From: Brucella pseudintermedia
Lineage (GTDB): Bacteria; Pseudomonadota; Alphaproteobacteria; Rhizobiales; Rhizobiaceae
NCBI RefSeq assembly: GCF_008932435.1
Contig: NZ_WBWE01000003.1
Location: forward strand, 303,055-367,054
Length of the DNA stretch: 64,000 nt
Direction: 5' to 3'
Both the position numbers and the translations under genes were made by a program. Positions 55,029 to 64,000 of the stretch are shown here, one piece after another. A model generated the notes under the pieces. The model was not told where the DNA came from. It saw only the letters and a program-made list of their open reading frames with translations, and ran no database searches. Within the stretch, counting starts at the first letter, position 1. Each line of letters opens with the position of its first letter.

Positions 55029-55051
55029 AAACCCGGCCGGAGCCGGGTTTG
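55029..55051. terminator. terminator between M23 peptidase gene and prfB
   Basis: AACCCGGC-CGGA-GCCGGGTT with A residues before and TTG after lies between the two convergent genes and can act on both strands. Confidence 0.85.
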
Positions 55052-55072
55052 TGCCATGCAAATGACGGTCGA

Positions 55073-56201
55073 TTAATCGATATCGTCGATCAGCTCGCCG
55101 CCCCCCTGAATACGGTGCGCAAGCGCGGCTTCCATGAATGGCGTGACGGAACCATCCAACACTTCCTGCGGGTTGGTGCTTTCAACGCCGGTGCGCAGAT
55201 CCTTGACGAGCTGATAAGGCTGCAGGACGTAGGAGCGAATCTGGTGTCCCCAACCGATATCGGTCTTGGTGGCGTTCGCCGCGTCCGTCGCGGCTTCCCG
55301 CTTCTTCAGCTCTTCTTCGTAGAGGCGAGCGCGCAGCATCGACCATGCCTTTTCGCGGTTCTTGTGCTGTGAGCGTTCCGCCTGGCACTGCACCACAATC
55401 CCGGTCGCAATATGCGTGATACGCACTGCCGAATCAGTGGTATTCACGTGCTGTCCACCAGCCCCCGAAGCGCGGTAGGTATCAATGCGAACATCGGCTT
55501 CCGTGACCTGCACGTCGATATTGTCATCGATGACGGGATATACCCAGATGCTCGCGAAAGACGTATGGCGACGGGCGTTGGAGTCATAAGGCGAGATGCG
55601 GACCAGACGATGAACGCCCGATTCGGTCTTCATCATGCCATATGAATTGTGTCCCTTGACGAGAATGGTTGCGGACTTGATGCCCGCTTCTTCGCCTTCG
55701 TGCACTTCCATTACCTCGACCTTGCGGCCGTTGCGTTCAGCCCAGCGCGTATACATGCGCAGCAGCATCGACGCCCAGTCCTGGCTTTCCGTACCGCCGG
55801 CACCGGCATGCACTTCGACATAGGTGTCGTTGGCATCGGCTTCGCCCGAAAGCAGCATGTCGATCTGGCGTCGATCGATCTCGACCTTGAGATCGCGGAT
55901 GGTGGTTTCTGCGTCCTCGATGATCGACTTGTCACCTTCCTCCTCGCCCATGGCGATGAGTTCAATGCTGTCGTTCAGTGTCTGCGTCAGATGGTTGATT
56001 CCATTGATGCTGTCTTCCAGCTGCTGGCGTTCGCGCATCAGCTTCTGGGCTTCCTGGGCATCATTCCAAAGTGTGGGATCTTCGGCTCTCTGGTTGAGAT
56101 AGCCGAGACGCTTTATCGCCTGATCCCAGTCAAAGATGCCTCCTCAGCAGGCTTATGGCCTGCTGGATTTCGTCAACCAGCGTCTCGATTTCCGCGCGCA
56201 T
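55073..56201 (-). CDS. prfB: peptide chain release factor 2, with programmed +1 frameshift
   Basis: A 375-residue factor made by two joined frames: 23 codons from the ATG at 56201 to CTT (56135-56133), then after the skipped T at 56132 a +1 frame beginning GAC (56131) continues for 352 codons. The in-frame TGA at 56132-56130 follows CTT, and an internal Shine-Dalgarno AGGAGG lies at 56144-56139, three bases before the CTT: the classical autoregulatory site. RF2 recognises UGA and UAA; the GGQ peptidyl-hydrolysis motif appears in [13 protein letters not shown], and the stop-codon reading region in [14 protein letters not shown]. It follows mrcA in the amiC-mrcA-prfB order. Confidence 0.95.
56130..56144 (-). 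other. +1 frameshift site in prfB
   Basis: On the minus strand AGGAGG-CAT-CTT-TGA-C. The SD-like hexamer is three bases before CTT, the shift codon, and the TGA is in frame with the upstream reading frame. When RF2 is scarce, TGA is read slowly, the ribosome slips forward one base, and full-length protein is made. Confidence 0.95.
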
Positions 56202-56356
56202 GGGCAAATCGTTCCTTCAATATCATTCTATTTAATTGAGAAGCCGAACCGATCATTGCGAGGCTCAGGCTTTCCGGCATGGACCGACAGTCCAAGCGCC
56301 GCGGACCATAGTGAGCACGCGGCGCAGTGTAAAGGGTAAAGCCCCGTTTTTCCCTG

Positions 56357-58816
56357 TCAGTAAAGTCCGCCGGAACCGGAGTTGATGGCGCGTGTCGCCT
56401 GCGGCGACTGCGGCGCGACCGGAGAACCTTCGCGGAATGAATCCATTCCGATGACCGAATAGCTGTCCGATGGCCCGGTGCCCGGCTTGAACGCTTCCAT
56501 GATCACATTCGGATCGCCCTGATTGGCGCGCATACCGGTTTTGCGATTGATCGCGATGACCGTCATGCCTTCCGGCACGCGGAAATCCACTTTCGGCGTT
56601 CCGGCCAAAGCCTGCTCCATGAAAGACTTGAACACAGGCGCTGCGAGACCGCCGCCCGTATTGCCGCGGCCAAGCGGTGTCGGCGTATCGTAGCCCATGA
56701 ACACGCCAACCACGAGATCAGGCGTGAAGCCAACGAACCACGCGTCCTTCTCATCGTTGGTCGTACCGGTCTTGCCAGCCATCGGGCGGTCGAGGCTCTT
56801 CAATATCTGCGCCGTGCCACGCTGCACGACACCTTCCATCATCGAGGTGATCTGATAAGCCGTCATCGGATCGAGTACCTGATCGCGGTTGTCGATCAGC
56901 GTCGGCTCTTCCTGATTGGCCCAATCCTGCGCATTGCAGCCTTCGCACTGGCGCGCATCGTGCTTGAACACGGTCTTGCCGTAGCGATCCTGAATGCGGT
57001 CGATCATTGACGGCGTTATGCTCTGCCCGCCATTCGCCATGATGGAATAGGCTGTCACCATACGCAGGACGGTCGTCTCACCGGCGCCAAGTGCCATGGA
57101 GAGAACGGGCAGCATCTTGTCGTAGATACCGAAGCGTTCAGCATATTCAGCGACGAGCTTCATGCCCATGTCCTGCGCGAGACGCACGGTCATGACGTTA
57201 CGCGACTGTTCGATACCGTAGCGCAACGTGGACGGACCGGAGAACTTGCCCGAATAGTTCTTCGGTGCCCAAACGCCCAGCGTACCACCCTGATTGACTT
57301 CCAGCGGACCGTCCAGAACAACGGACGCAGGCGTATAGCCGTTGTCGAGGGCAGCAGCATAGACGAAGGGCTTGAACGACGAACCTGGCTGGCGATAGGC
57401 CTGCGTTGCGCGGTTGAACTCCGATTCCGCATAGGAAAAACCGCCGACCATGGCCAGAACACGACCCGTATGCGGGTCCATGGCCACAAGCGCGCCTTCA
57501 AGCTTCGGCGGCTGCTGCAGACGGAAACGGGATTCGCCAGTCTTGGAGACATAGATAATGTCGCCCGTTTTCAGCACGCCTTCCGGCGATTTGGCGCTGG
57601 TGCGCTTGTCACCGATATTCACAATGCGCATCGCCCATTTCATATCATCGGCGGCAATGAATGCGCGCTTGCGCTCCTTGCTGCGCGAGCCCGATGCCTC
57701 AAGCGGCGGCTGCAGACCGATATCCGCGCCAGCGGCTGAAACATTGAGCACGATTGCGAGCTGCCATTCGGGCACGTCCGCATAGGACTGCATGTCGCCA
57801 AACGCCGTACCCCAGTCGTTGCCAAGCTCGACATTCTTCATGGGGCCGCGCCAGCCTCGCGCCTCGTCATAGCGAAGCAGTGCAGCCTGCAAGGACTTGC
57901 GCGCCTCAACCTGCAGCGTCGGGTTCAGCGTGGTGCGAACCGAAAGACCGCCTTCGTAAAGCGCATCGACACCATATTTCTGGATGATCTGGCGGCGAAC
58001 TTCTTCGGTGAAATATTCCGAAGCAAACACGTAATGCGCGTCCGAACGCTCTTTCACGCCCAGCGGCTGCTTCTTGGCTTCCGCCGCTTCTTCGGCAGTG
58101 ATGTAGCCGTTTTCGCTCATCCGGTCGATCACCCAGTTGCGGCGCTCGATAGCGCGCTCGGGCTGGCGGAAGGGATGATAATTGTTCGGGCCTTTCGGCA
58201 GGGCCGCGAGATAAGCGCTCTCTGCGATGGAAAGTTCACCGACCGACTTGTCGAAATAGGTCAGAGCAGCGCTGGCAATGCCGTAGGAACCAAGGCCGAA
58301 GAAGATTTCGTTGAGATAGAGCTCGAGAATACGGTCCTTGGAATAGGCCTGCTCAATGCGCATCGCGAGGATGGCTTCCTTGATCTTGCGATCATAGGTC
58401 TGCTTTGAGGTCAGGAGGAAGTTCTTTGCAACCTGTTGCGTAATGGTAGACGCACCAACCGGACGGCGGCCGGACCCCATATTCTTGACATTCGTCAACA
58501 TCGCTCGGGCAAGTCCGGCGAAATCAAGACCGTGATGTTCATAGAAGGTCTTGTCTTCAGCCGAAACGAAAGCCGCTTTCACACGGTTCGGCACAGCCTG
58601 GATGGGGATATAGAGCCGGCGTTCGCGAGCGAACTCCGCCATGAGGCTGCCATCCGAGGCATGAACGCGCGTCATTACAGGCGGCTCGTATTTTGCGAGC
58701 ACCTCGTAATCTGGCAGATCCTTCGTGAGACTTCCGACGTACAGGGCGGCGCCACCTGCCACGAGGAGCATCAGCACCGTTCCGATCCCGAAGAAATATC
58801 CGATAAGCCTTACCAT
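56357..58816 (-). CDS. mrcA: penicillin-binding protein 1A
   Basis: An 819-residue bifunctional cell-wall enzyme with a single N-terminal membrane helix (about residues 5-28). The GT51 glycosyltransferase domain has VSAEDKTFYEHHGLD and GASTITQQVAKNFLL, and the transpeptidase domain has the active-site Ser in RQPGSSFKPFVYAA, EQSRNVMTV and AGKTGTTNDEKDAW. It polymerises and cross-links peptidoglycan in the periplasm. The gene lies between amiC and prfB on the same strand. Confidence 0.96.
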   Translation of the reverse strand: MVRLIGYFFGIGTVLMLLVAGGAALYVGSLTKDLPDYEVLAKYEPPVMTRVHASDGSLMAEFARERRLYIPIQAVPNRVKAAFVSAEDKTFYEHHGLDFAGLARAMLTNVKNMGSGRRPVGASTITQQVAKNFLLTSKQTYDRKIKEAILAMRIEQAYSKDRILELYLNEIFFGLGSYGIASAALTYFDKSVGELSIAESAYLAALPKGPNNYHPFRQPERAIERRNWVIDRMSENGYITAEEAAEAKKQPLGVKERSDAHYVFASEYFTEEVRRQIIQKYGVDALYEGGLSVRTTLNPTLQVEARKSLQAALLRYDEARGWRGPMKNVELGNDWGTAFGDMQSYADVPEWQLAIVLNVSAAGADIGLQPPLEASGSRSKERKRAFIAADDMKWAMRIVNIGDKRTSAKSPEGVLKTGDIIYVSKTGESRFRLQQPPKLEGALVAMDPHTGRVLAMVGGFSYAESEFNRATQAYRQPGSSFKPFVYAAALDNGYTPASVVLDGPLEVNQGGTLGVWAPKNYSGKFSGPSTLRYGIEQSRNVMTVRLAQDMGMKLVAEYAERFGIYDKMLPVLSMALGAGETTVLRMVTAYSIMANGGQSITPSMIDRIQDRYGKTVFKHDARQCEGCNAQDWANQEEPTLIDNRDQVLDPMTAYQITSMMEGVVQRGTAQILKSLDRPMAGKTGTTNDEKDAWFVGFTPDLVVGVFMGYDTPTPLGRGNTGGGLAAPVFKSFMEQALAGTPKVDFRVPEGMTVIAINRKTGMRANQGDPNVIMEAFKPGTGPSDSYSVIGMDSFREGSPVAPQSPQATRAINSGSGGLY

Positions 58817-59083
58817 AAATGCGGAATCCTGCCTTCAGATTATTCACATGATAAGGGTCAAAGCACGAACAGCCAACCCTTTGACCTAGTTATGCCATGA
58901 GGCAATCACTGGCTTAGTGACCAGCAAATGAGTCAAAGGCAAGATGGTTTACGTGTTTTTACCAATTTAACGCCGCAGCTTTCGTCTGCACGACGAAAAT
59001 CCGCTAAACTGTTGCAAGCCTGCATCTTATAAGATGTAGCACATTTAACAGACATCGCCACAATTCTCCATATTTCAGGGTCC

Positions 59084-60319
59084 CTACCCCTTGCTCATGC
59101 TTGCGGGATGTTTCAGCGCTTCAAACGCCTTGATCGCAATCGCGAGTCTGTCCGCAAGTTTCTTGCGCCACTCGGGATTGCTGATAAGCTTCTCGTCCTC
59201 GGCATTGGATAAATATCCGATTTCAATCAGCACGGACGGCACGTCCGGCGCACGCAACACCTGAAAACCGGCAAAGCGATGCGGATTGTTGATGAGATTC
59301 ACTTGCCCCTGGAGGGAATGGATCACCTTTTCGGCAAAGCTTAGCGAAAATGTGTGCGTTTCACGCCTGGTCAGATCGAGAAGAATATCGGTAACCTCGG
59401 GCTGCTCTTCAGGCGCTGCGCCCGCAAGGGTATCAGACTTGTTTTCCCGTTCAGCCATGGCCCGCGCAACGGAGTCCGATGCCTTGTCGGAAATCGTATA
59501 AACCGTCGCGCCGCGAATATCGTGCTGGTTGATCGTATCCGCATGGATGGAGATGAACAAATCCGCTTCATGCTGGCGGGCGATCCGCACCCTTTCGGAA
59601 AGCCGCAAAAAAGTGTCGTCCTCACGCGTCATGAGAACCTTGATGTTCTTGTCTTGCGACAGGCGATCCCTGAGCTCCTGCCCGAACGCGAGCGTCAGGT
59701 CCTTTTCCTTGATACCGCTGAGGCTTTCCGCACCGCTGTCGATACCACCATGTCCTGGATCGATCATGATGGTGAACGGGCGAACCGCCCCATTCTGCGC
59801 GGTGGCCTGAACCGGCTTGTCATCGCGATCGGTGGAACTGGTTATTTCCTTGCGGCCCTGCAACTGTTCGGCAAATTCCCTGTCCGAGGCCGCAACGATG
59901 TCGGCCACAAGGCGATAGCCTGATGCACTCTCGTTTTTCAGAACGCGCAAGTCTTCCACCTTGAACGGACCGCGCAGTGTCAGAATGAGGCGCGAACGCC
60001 CCTTGCCCACGAGCCCGTACCGGACGCGCGAAACGAGCCCGCGGGGCTCCAGACTTTTCTCGTCGAAACCAAAGCGCGTTTCGGGCAGATCGACGACAAG
60101 CCGATGCGGATTGTCGAGAAGCAGGGTCGATAGCTTGGGTTCCCGGTCGAACATGACAACGATGCGCGTCCGCACATCATCGCCAGCCATCCGGAAAGTC
60201 AGCGCAGCCAGTGGGGAAGTCACGCGATCGGCAGCATAGACAGAAGCAGACTGAAACAGCAGGACAGACAAAAGTGCGAACAATGCCGCAAGGCACCGCA
60301 AATTCAGCAATCGTGTCAT
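59084..60319 (-). CDS. amiC: N-acetylmuramoyl-L-alanine amidase with AMIN domain
   Basis: A 411-residue periplasmic enzyme from the ATG at 60319 (signal peptide MTRLLNLRCLAALFALLSVL followed by LFQSASVYA), with an alternative ATG at 60358. An AMIN domain (about 35-150, LRGPFKVEDLRVLKNESASG) targets it to the division site. The amidase_3 domain has the zinc motifs MIDPGHGGIDSGAESL, SIHADTINQ and the glutamate in VLIEIGYLSNAED. It cleaves peptide from glycan strands during cell separation. Upstream of mrcA; divergent from rne. Confidence 0.94.
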   Translation of the reverse strand: MTRLLNLRCLAALFALLSVLLFQSASVYAADRVTSPLAALTFRMAGDDVRTRIVVMFDREPKLSTLLLDNPHRLVVDLPETRFGFDEKSLEPRGLVSRVRYGLVGKGRSRLILTLRGPFKVEDLRVLKNESASGYRLVADIVAASDREFAEQLQGRKEITSSTDRDDKPVQATAQNGAVRPFTIMIDPGHGGIDSGAESLSGIKEKDLTLAFGQELRDRLSQDKNIKVLMTREDDTFLRLSERVRIARQHEADLFISIHADTINQHDIRGATVYTISDKASDSVARAMAERENKSDTLAGAAPEEQPEVTDILLDLTRRETHTFSLSFAEKVIHSLQGQVNLINNPHRFAGFQVLRAPDVPSVLIEIGYLSNAEDEKLISNPEWRKKLADRLAIAIKAFEALKHPASMSKG

Positions 60320-61042
60320 AGCGTTTTCAGCGCTTTGAAAATGCATCGGCCGCCACAATCAAGAACATCATTTGGATAACTGGCATCAATAATCGCGATA
60401 CGGGCCCATTTATCCCTGCACCCTCTCGCCCGAATACCCATGAAACACTCGTACAGAACTACAGTTAATGAAGGATTTCCAGCCGTATTTCGACCTTGAA
60501 TCGGGCGTATACTCAGCTTTCGGCGAAATTGCGATGCGAAAGTCAAATGATATTCGCACTTGTCATCGTTCAAACGACGCCATAAAAGCTATGGAAGGTT
60601 TTGGGTGAACTATCAGAATCGTTTGCCGGTTCTCAAAACGAACCGCAAGGAATGATAGCGAAAACAGCGGCATATTCATTCGTCGCCCCGATAACCGGCA
60701 CAGAATTCAGCGGAGATGTGGCTCCCCCGCCCTCCGTTTCTATCGGCCGACTGCGCATCTTTACGCGCTGTCGCCAACGCTCGAAAAGAGCAAAGAGGTC
60801 GGCCCGGCTTTCCCGGGTCATATATGAGGTCGTTTCGTTCGGAACAGCTATGGGTCAAGCACGACTGACCATTGCGAGCCTGAAGACCGTGATCGCCACG
60901 AGGCCATCGCGCGCGGAGGCAGCAGCTTTTGTTCCGACGAACCCAGAACCATCCGGCAGACGCAGCGCAGTGAGCACGACAGCCCTCAGGGTTTCGTCCG
61001 GCGCACGCGTTTTGCGTCTTCGCGCCGGCAGGAAAGACAATA
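60320..61042 (+). promoter_or_regulatory. divergent region and long leader of rne
   Basis: A 700-base stretch without a recognised gene separates amiC from rne. A long open frame across 60601-61119 looks like chance (frame of rne changes at its end). The leader may be several hundred bases long. E. coli rne is autoregulated through its 5' leader, and the length here is compatible with similar control. Confidence 0.5.
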
Positions 61043-63829
61043 ATGTCCAACAAAATGCTTATAGATGCCTCCCACCCGGAGGAGACCCGGGTAATCGTTA
61101 CCCGGGGCAACAAGATTGAAGAATTCGACTTTGAGTCGGAACATAAGAAGCAGCTGAAAGGCAACATCTACCTGGCACGCGTCACCCGCGTCGAACCTTC
61201 GCTTCAGGCTGCATTCGTGGAATATGGCGGCAACCGTCATGGCTTCCTCGCATTTTCGGAAATTCATCCCGACTACTATCAAATCCCGGTAGCCGATCGT
61301 CTTGCGCTGCTTGAGGCGGAAGCCAAAGCCGCACGTGCGGAAGATGACGAAGACGAACCCCGCGCCAAGAGTGAGCGCAGCGAGCGGAACGATAAGTCTC
61401 GCCGCAACCGGCGTCGTGGACGCCGTGACGGCCAGAACGGCGACGCGCAGGCCAGTGCGTCCGACAACGGAGTGCCCGCGGCCGAGCCGGTCGGTCCCGC
61501 TTTTGAAAATTACGTGCCGGGCACCCCGGCTATTGCCCTCTCGCAAAAAAGCGATGTGATCTCTGAAGCCATCGAAAACGGCGACGAAGATGACATCGAA
61601 CATGAAGAGGACATGGTCGAATCTGTGGGTTCGGAAGACGCGCTTGAGGAGCTTCCGACACATGCGCGCACCAATCGCCGCCAGTACAACATTCAGGAAG
61701 TGATCAAGCGCCGCCAGATTCTGCTGGTTCAGGTCGTCAAGGAAGAGCGCGGCAACAAGGGCGCGGCTCTCACCACCTATCTTTCGCTTGCGGGACGCTA
61801 TTCGGTTCTGATGCCGAACACGGCACGTGGCGGCGGCATTTCGCGCAAGATCACCAATCCGCAGGATCGCAAGCGCCTGAAGGAAATCGTCAAGGAACTC
61901 GAAGTGCCGCAGGGCATGGGTGTGATCCTGCGCACGGCTGGCGCAAACCGCACCAAGGCCGAAGTCAAGCGCGACTACGAATATCTGATGCGTCTTTGGG
62001 AAAATGTACGCACGCTGACGCTGCAATCGACGGCCCCTGCCCTCGTCTACGAGGAAGGCAGCCTGATCAAGCGTTCGATCCGTGACCTCTATAACAAGGA
62101 CATTTCGGAAATCCTCGTTTCCGGCGAAAATGGCTACCGTGAGGCCAAGGACTTCATGCGCATGCTCATGCCGAGCCATGCCAAGGTTGTCCAGCCTTAC
62201 CGCGAGCAGGTTCCCATCTTCACGCGCAACGGCGTGGAAGCCCAGCTCGACCGCATGTTGCTGCCGCAGGTCACGCTCAAGTCGGGCGGCTATCTGATCA
62301 TCAACCAGACGGAAGCGCTGGTTGCCATCGACGTTAACTCGGGTCGCTCGACGCGCGAGCATTCCATCGAGGACACGGCGCTCCAGACCAATCTGGAAGC
62401 TGCCGAAGAGGTTGCACGCCAGCTTCGCCTGCGCGACCTTGCCGGCCTTATTGTGGTCGACTTCATCGACATGGAAGAAAAGCGCAACAACCGCGCTGTC
62501 GAAAAGAAGATGAAGGACTGCCTGAAGGATGATCGTGCCCGCATTCAGGTGGGACGCATCTCCCATTTCGGCCTTCTGGAAATGTCGCGCCAGCGCATCC
62601 GTGCATCTGTGCTTGAAAGCACGATGCAGGTCTGTCCGCATTGCGGCGGCACCGGCCATATCCGCTCAGATTCCTCCATGGCGCTGCACATCATTCGCGG
62701 CATTGAGGATTATCTGCTGCGTCATTCCGGCTTCGACATCCATGTCCGCACACCGGCTGCGTCAGCGCTTTATGTTCTCAATCACAAGCGCCAGCTCCTT
62801 GCCGATCTCGAAGGACGCTTCGGTGTAGCAATCAGCATTGACGCCGATGAAAGCGTCGGCCACCAGCATTTCGTCATCGACAAGGGTGCGCCTTCCACGC
62901 GGCCTATCACCCAGCCGCCGGTGCAGCCGATGGCCTATATCGAGGACGATATCGAAGATCCGGAAATCCCGGTTGATGAGGACGAAGCCGAAGAAGAAAC
63001 CAAGACTGATGTCCAGACTCAAGAAGAGCGCGGCGAAGAAGGCGACCGCAAGCGCCGCCGCCGCCGTCGCCGTCGCGGCGGTCGTGACCGTGAGAACCAG
63101 GAACAGTCGGCAAAATCCGATTCAGTTTCGGAAGAAACCTCCGGCGAAGACGAAGATGGCAACGAACCTCAGCAGACATCTTCCGGTGCTTCGCTGAGCG
63201 AGGAAGACCGCCGCAAGAAGCGTCGCCGCGGTCGCCGGGGCGGACGTAAGAATCGTCGCGACGATGAACCCCGCGCCCGCAAGATTCCAGATCCTGAGTT
63301 CGTCGGATACACGCCGGTCCTCCCAACAAAGGTCGAGGAAGCAGTTGTTGAAGAAAGCGCTGCTGTAGCGGTTGAGCCGACAGCGGAAGCAGCGGAAACT
63401 CCTGCTCCGGCGATCGAACCGGTGGTCGAAGAGAAGCCTGCGAAACCTGCTCGCAAGCCTCGCGCCCGCAAGTCTGCGAAGACTGAAGAGGCGACTGAGG
63501 AGGTCGTTGCAGCCGAGGCAGAGGAAAAGCCTGCGAAACCTGCTCGCAAGCCCCGCGCCCGCAAGAAGGCAGCCGAAGAGGCTTCTGCGGAACCGGTAGC
63601 GGCGGTGGTCGCTGATGAACCCGAAGCAGAAGTGGAAAAGCCCAAGCGGCGTACCCGCCGAGCTGCGGCGAAGCCAGCTGCCGAAGTGGAAGACACGGTG
63701 GCAGTTGAAGCTGATGTGGCGACGATTGCTGAACCGCAGAAAAGCGCGGAGCCTGTCGTGACCTCGAGCGAAAGCGAAGAGCAGAAGCCTAAGCGTGCCG
63801 GTTGGTGGCAGAAGAAAGGCTTCTTCTGA
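61043..63829 (+). CDS. rne: ribonuclease E
   Basis: A 928-residue endoribonuclease, the core of the RNA degradosome. The N-terminal S1 domain (about residues 35-150) is split by an acidic/basic insert of the alphaproteobacterial type (EDDEDEPRAKSERSERNDKS). The catalytic domain shows LVAIDVNSGRSTREHS and LIVVDFIDMEEKRNN, with the two metal-binding aspartates, and zinc-link cysteines in CPHCGGTGH. The C-terminal half (from about 650) is disordered, rich in RRRRRRGG-type and EEKPAKPARKPRARK repeats, binding RNA and partners such as helicases. It processes 9S rRNA and tRNA and starts mRNA decay. Confidence 0.95.
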   Translation: MSNKMLIDASHPEETRVIVTRGNKIEEFDFESEHKKQLKGNIYLARVTRVEPSLQAAFVEYGGNRHGFLAFSEIHPDYYQIPVADRLALLEAEAKAARAEDDEDEPRAKSERSERNDKSRRNRRRGRRDGQNGDAQASASDNGVPAAEPVGPAFENYVPGTPAIALSQKSDVISEAIENGDEDDIEHEEDMVESVGSEDALEELPTHARTNRRQYNIQEVIKRRQILLVQVVKEERGNKGAALTTYLSLAGRYSVLMPNTARGGGISRKITNPQDRKRLKEIVKELEVPQGMGVILRTAGANRTKAEVKRDYEYLMRLWENVRTLTLQSTAPALVYEEGSLIKRSIRDLYNKDISEILVSGENGYREAKDFMRMLMPSHAKVVQPYREQVPIFTRNGVEAQLDRMLLPQVTLKSGGYLIINQTEALVAIDVNSGRSTREHSIEDTALQTNLEAAEEVARQLRLRDLAGLIVVDFIDMEEKRNNRAVEKKMKDCLKDDRARIQVGRISHFGLLEMSRQRIRASVLESTMQVCPHCGGTGHIRSDSSMALHIIRGIEDYLLRHSGFDIHVRTPAASALYVLNHKRQLLADLEGRFGVAISIDADESVGHQHFVIDKGAPSTRPITQPPVQPMAYIEDDIEDPEIPVDEDEAEEETKTDVQTQEERGEEGDRKRRRRRRRRGGRDRENQEQSAKSDSVSEETSGEDEDGNEPQQTSSGASLSEEDRRKKRRRGRRGGRKNRRDDEPRARKIPDPEFVGYTPVLPTKVEEAVVEESAAVAVEPTAEAAETPAPAIEPVVEEKPAKPARKPRARKSAKTEEATEEVVAAEAEEKPAKPARKPRARKKAAEEASAEPVAAVVADEPEAEVEKPKRRTRRAAAKPAAEVEDTVAVEADVATIAEPQKSAEPVVTSSESEEQKPKRAGWWQKKGFF
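61086..61106 (+). promoter_or_regulatory. strong hairpin in the early rne coding region
   Basis: CCCGGGTAA-TCG-TTACCCGGG is a perfect nine-base stem in codons 15-22 of rne. It is strong enough to influence translation or to be a cleavage or binding element. Confidence 0.6.
63431..63565 (+). repeat. duplicated 42-bp segment inside rne
   Basis: Two copies, 63431-63472 and 63524-63565, with few differences, encode EKPAKPARKPRARK. The 93-base period points to a recent internal duplication in the basic tail of RNase E. Confidence 0.8.
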
Positions 63830-63854
63830 GAACCGCTTCAAGATCGAAATGAAA

Positions 63855-63916
63855 AACCGGCGGAAACGCCGGTTCAGACCGCTGACAAACCCATCGATAT
63901 TTTCGACGGGTTTTGT
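63855..63916 (+). terminator. terminators after rne
   Basis: ACCGGCG-GAAA-CGCCGGT (63855-63872) has no T-tract, while a second hairpin, ACCCATCGA ... TCGACGGGT (63889-63911, one G-U), is followed by TTTTG. Together they probably end rne transcription. Confidence 0.7.
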
Positions 63917-64000
63917 TCTGGGAAGTATGCTGTTTTGGGCGGCAGAGTTTTGACGCAGATTGAGAAGGGTGTATCCGGCTCATGCGCTGACCGGTTTTGG
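63917..64000. other. window end, no gene assigned
   Basis: The last 84 bases show no start codon with supporting sequence; a gene may begin beyond the edge. Confidence 0.4.

Noticed and set aside
60601..61119. Open frame across the rne leader
   Set aside because: Its sequence has no recognisable motif, and it overlaps the start of rne in another frame.

Overview
The window is chromosomal DNA of an alphaproteobacterium of the order Hyphomicrobiales (Rhizobiales), most likely the Brucella/Ochrobactrum group. The grounds are a porin whose N-terminus ([20 protein letters not shown]) is typical of Brucella Omp2 porins, a bepC-popZ-valS neighbourhood, a suf cluster without an iscU-type gene, and short palindromic intergenic repeats of the kind scattered through these genomes. 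This assignment comes from recalled family features and was not tested by a search.

Layout. Bases 1-3421 look like accessory DNA next to the 3' end of a tRNA-Arg(CCG) gene: a gtrA-like flippase gene, a glycosyltransferase cut off after 59 codons, a complete ISL3-type insertion sequence with 26-bp perfect terminal repeats, and an array of degenerate hairpin repeats with no coding potential. Bases 3600-16600 carry an ABC-F ATPase, a lipoate-ligase-like protein, a secreted cysteine-rich protein, the Omp2-type porin, tRNA-Val(CAC), an L,D-transpeptidase, class I fumarase, and two divergent regulator/enzyme pairs (TetR with a short-chain dehydrogenase, MarR with an alpha/beta hydrolase), each with a visible palindrome between the genes. 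Bases 16600-20340 hold molybdenum-cofactor genes: moaA, then a DMT transporter overlapping mobA, which overlaps mobB.

Bases 20680-24870 encode a polar amino acid ABC importer without a local ATPase, a glutathione S-transferase and a beta-hydroxyacid dehydrogenase. A FadL-type outer membrane protein, valS, popZ, bepC (TolC) and pcm follow on the minus strand. Bases 32900-45800 are dominated by iron-sulfur assembly. A cysteine desulfurase and sufB-sufC-sufD-sufS-sufT run on the minus strand, while sufA with a TfoX-domain gene lies about 4.5 kb away on the plus strand, separated by rhlE, nadK, tRNA-Thr(TGT) and a glycosyltransferase with an AT-rich leader.

Bases 45900-64000 are housekeeping: a hydrolase, an SMR efflux protein, tyrS, a large AsmA-like protein, a peroxiredoxin, a ferritin-like protein, an M23 peptidase, then amiC, mrcA and prfB on the minus strand divergent from rne. 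prfB contains the classical +1 programmed frameshift site and is complete only when both frames are joined.

The most unusual stretch is the hairpin array at 2764-3240: at least four copies keep the same outer stem while their inner stems differ in sequence but still pair, which suggests selection for structure. Other points are an IS without target duplication that interrupts a glycosyltransferase, an importer without an ATPase, a transporter translationally coupled to mobAB, a displaced sufA, and small membrane-protein candidates.
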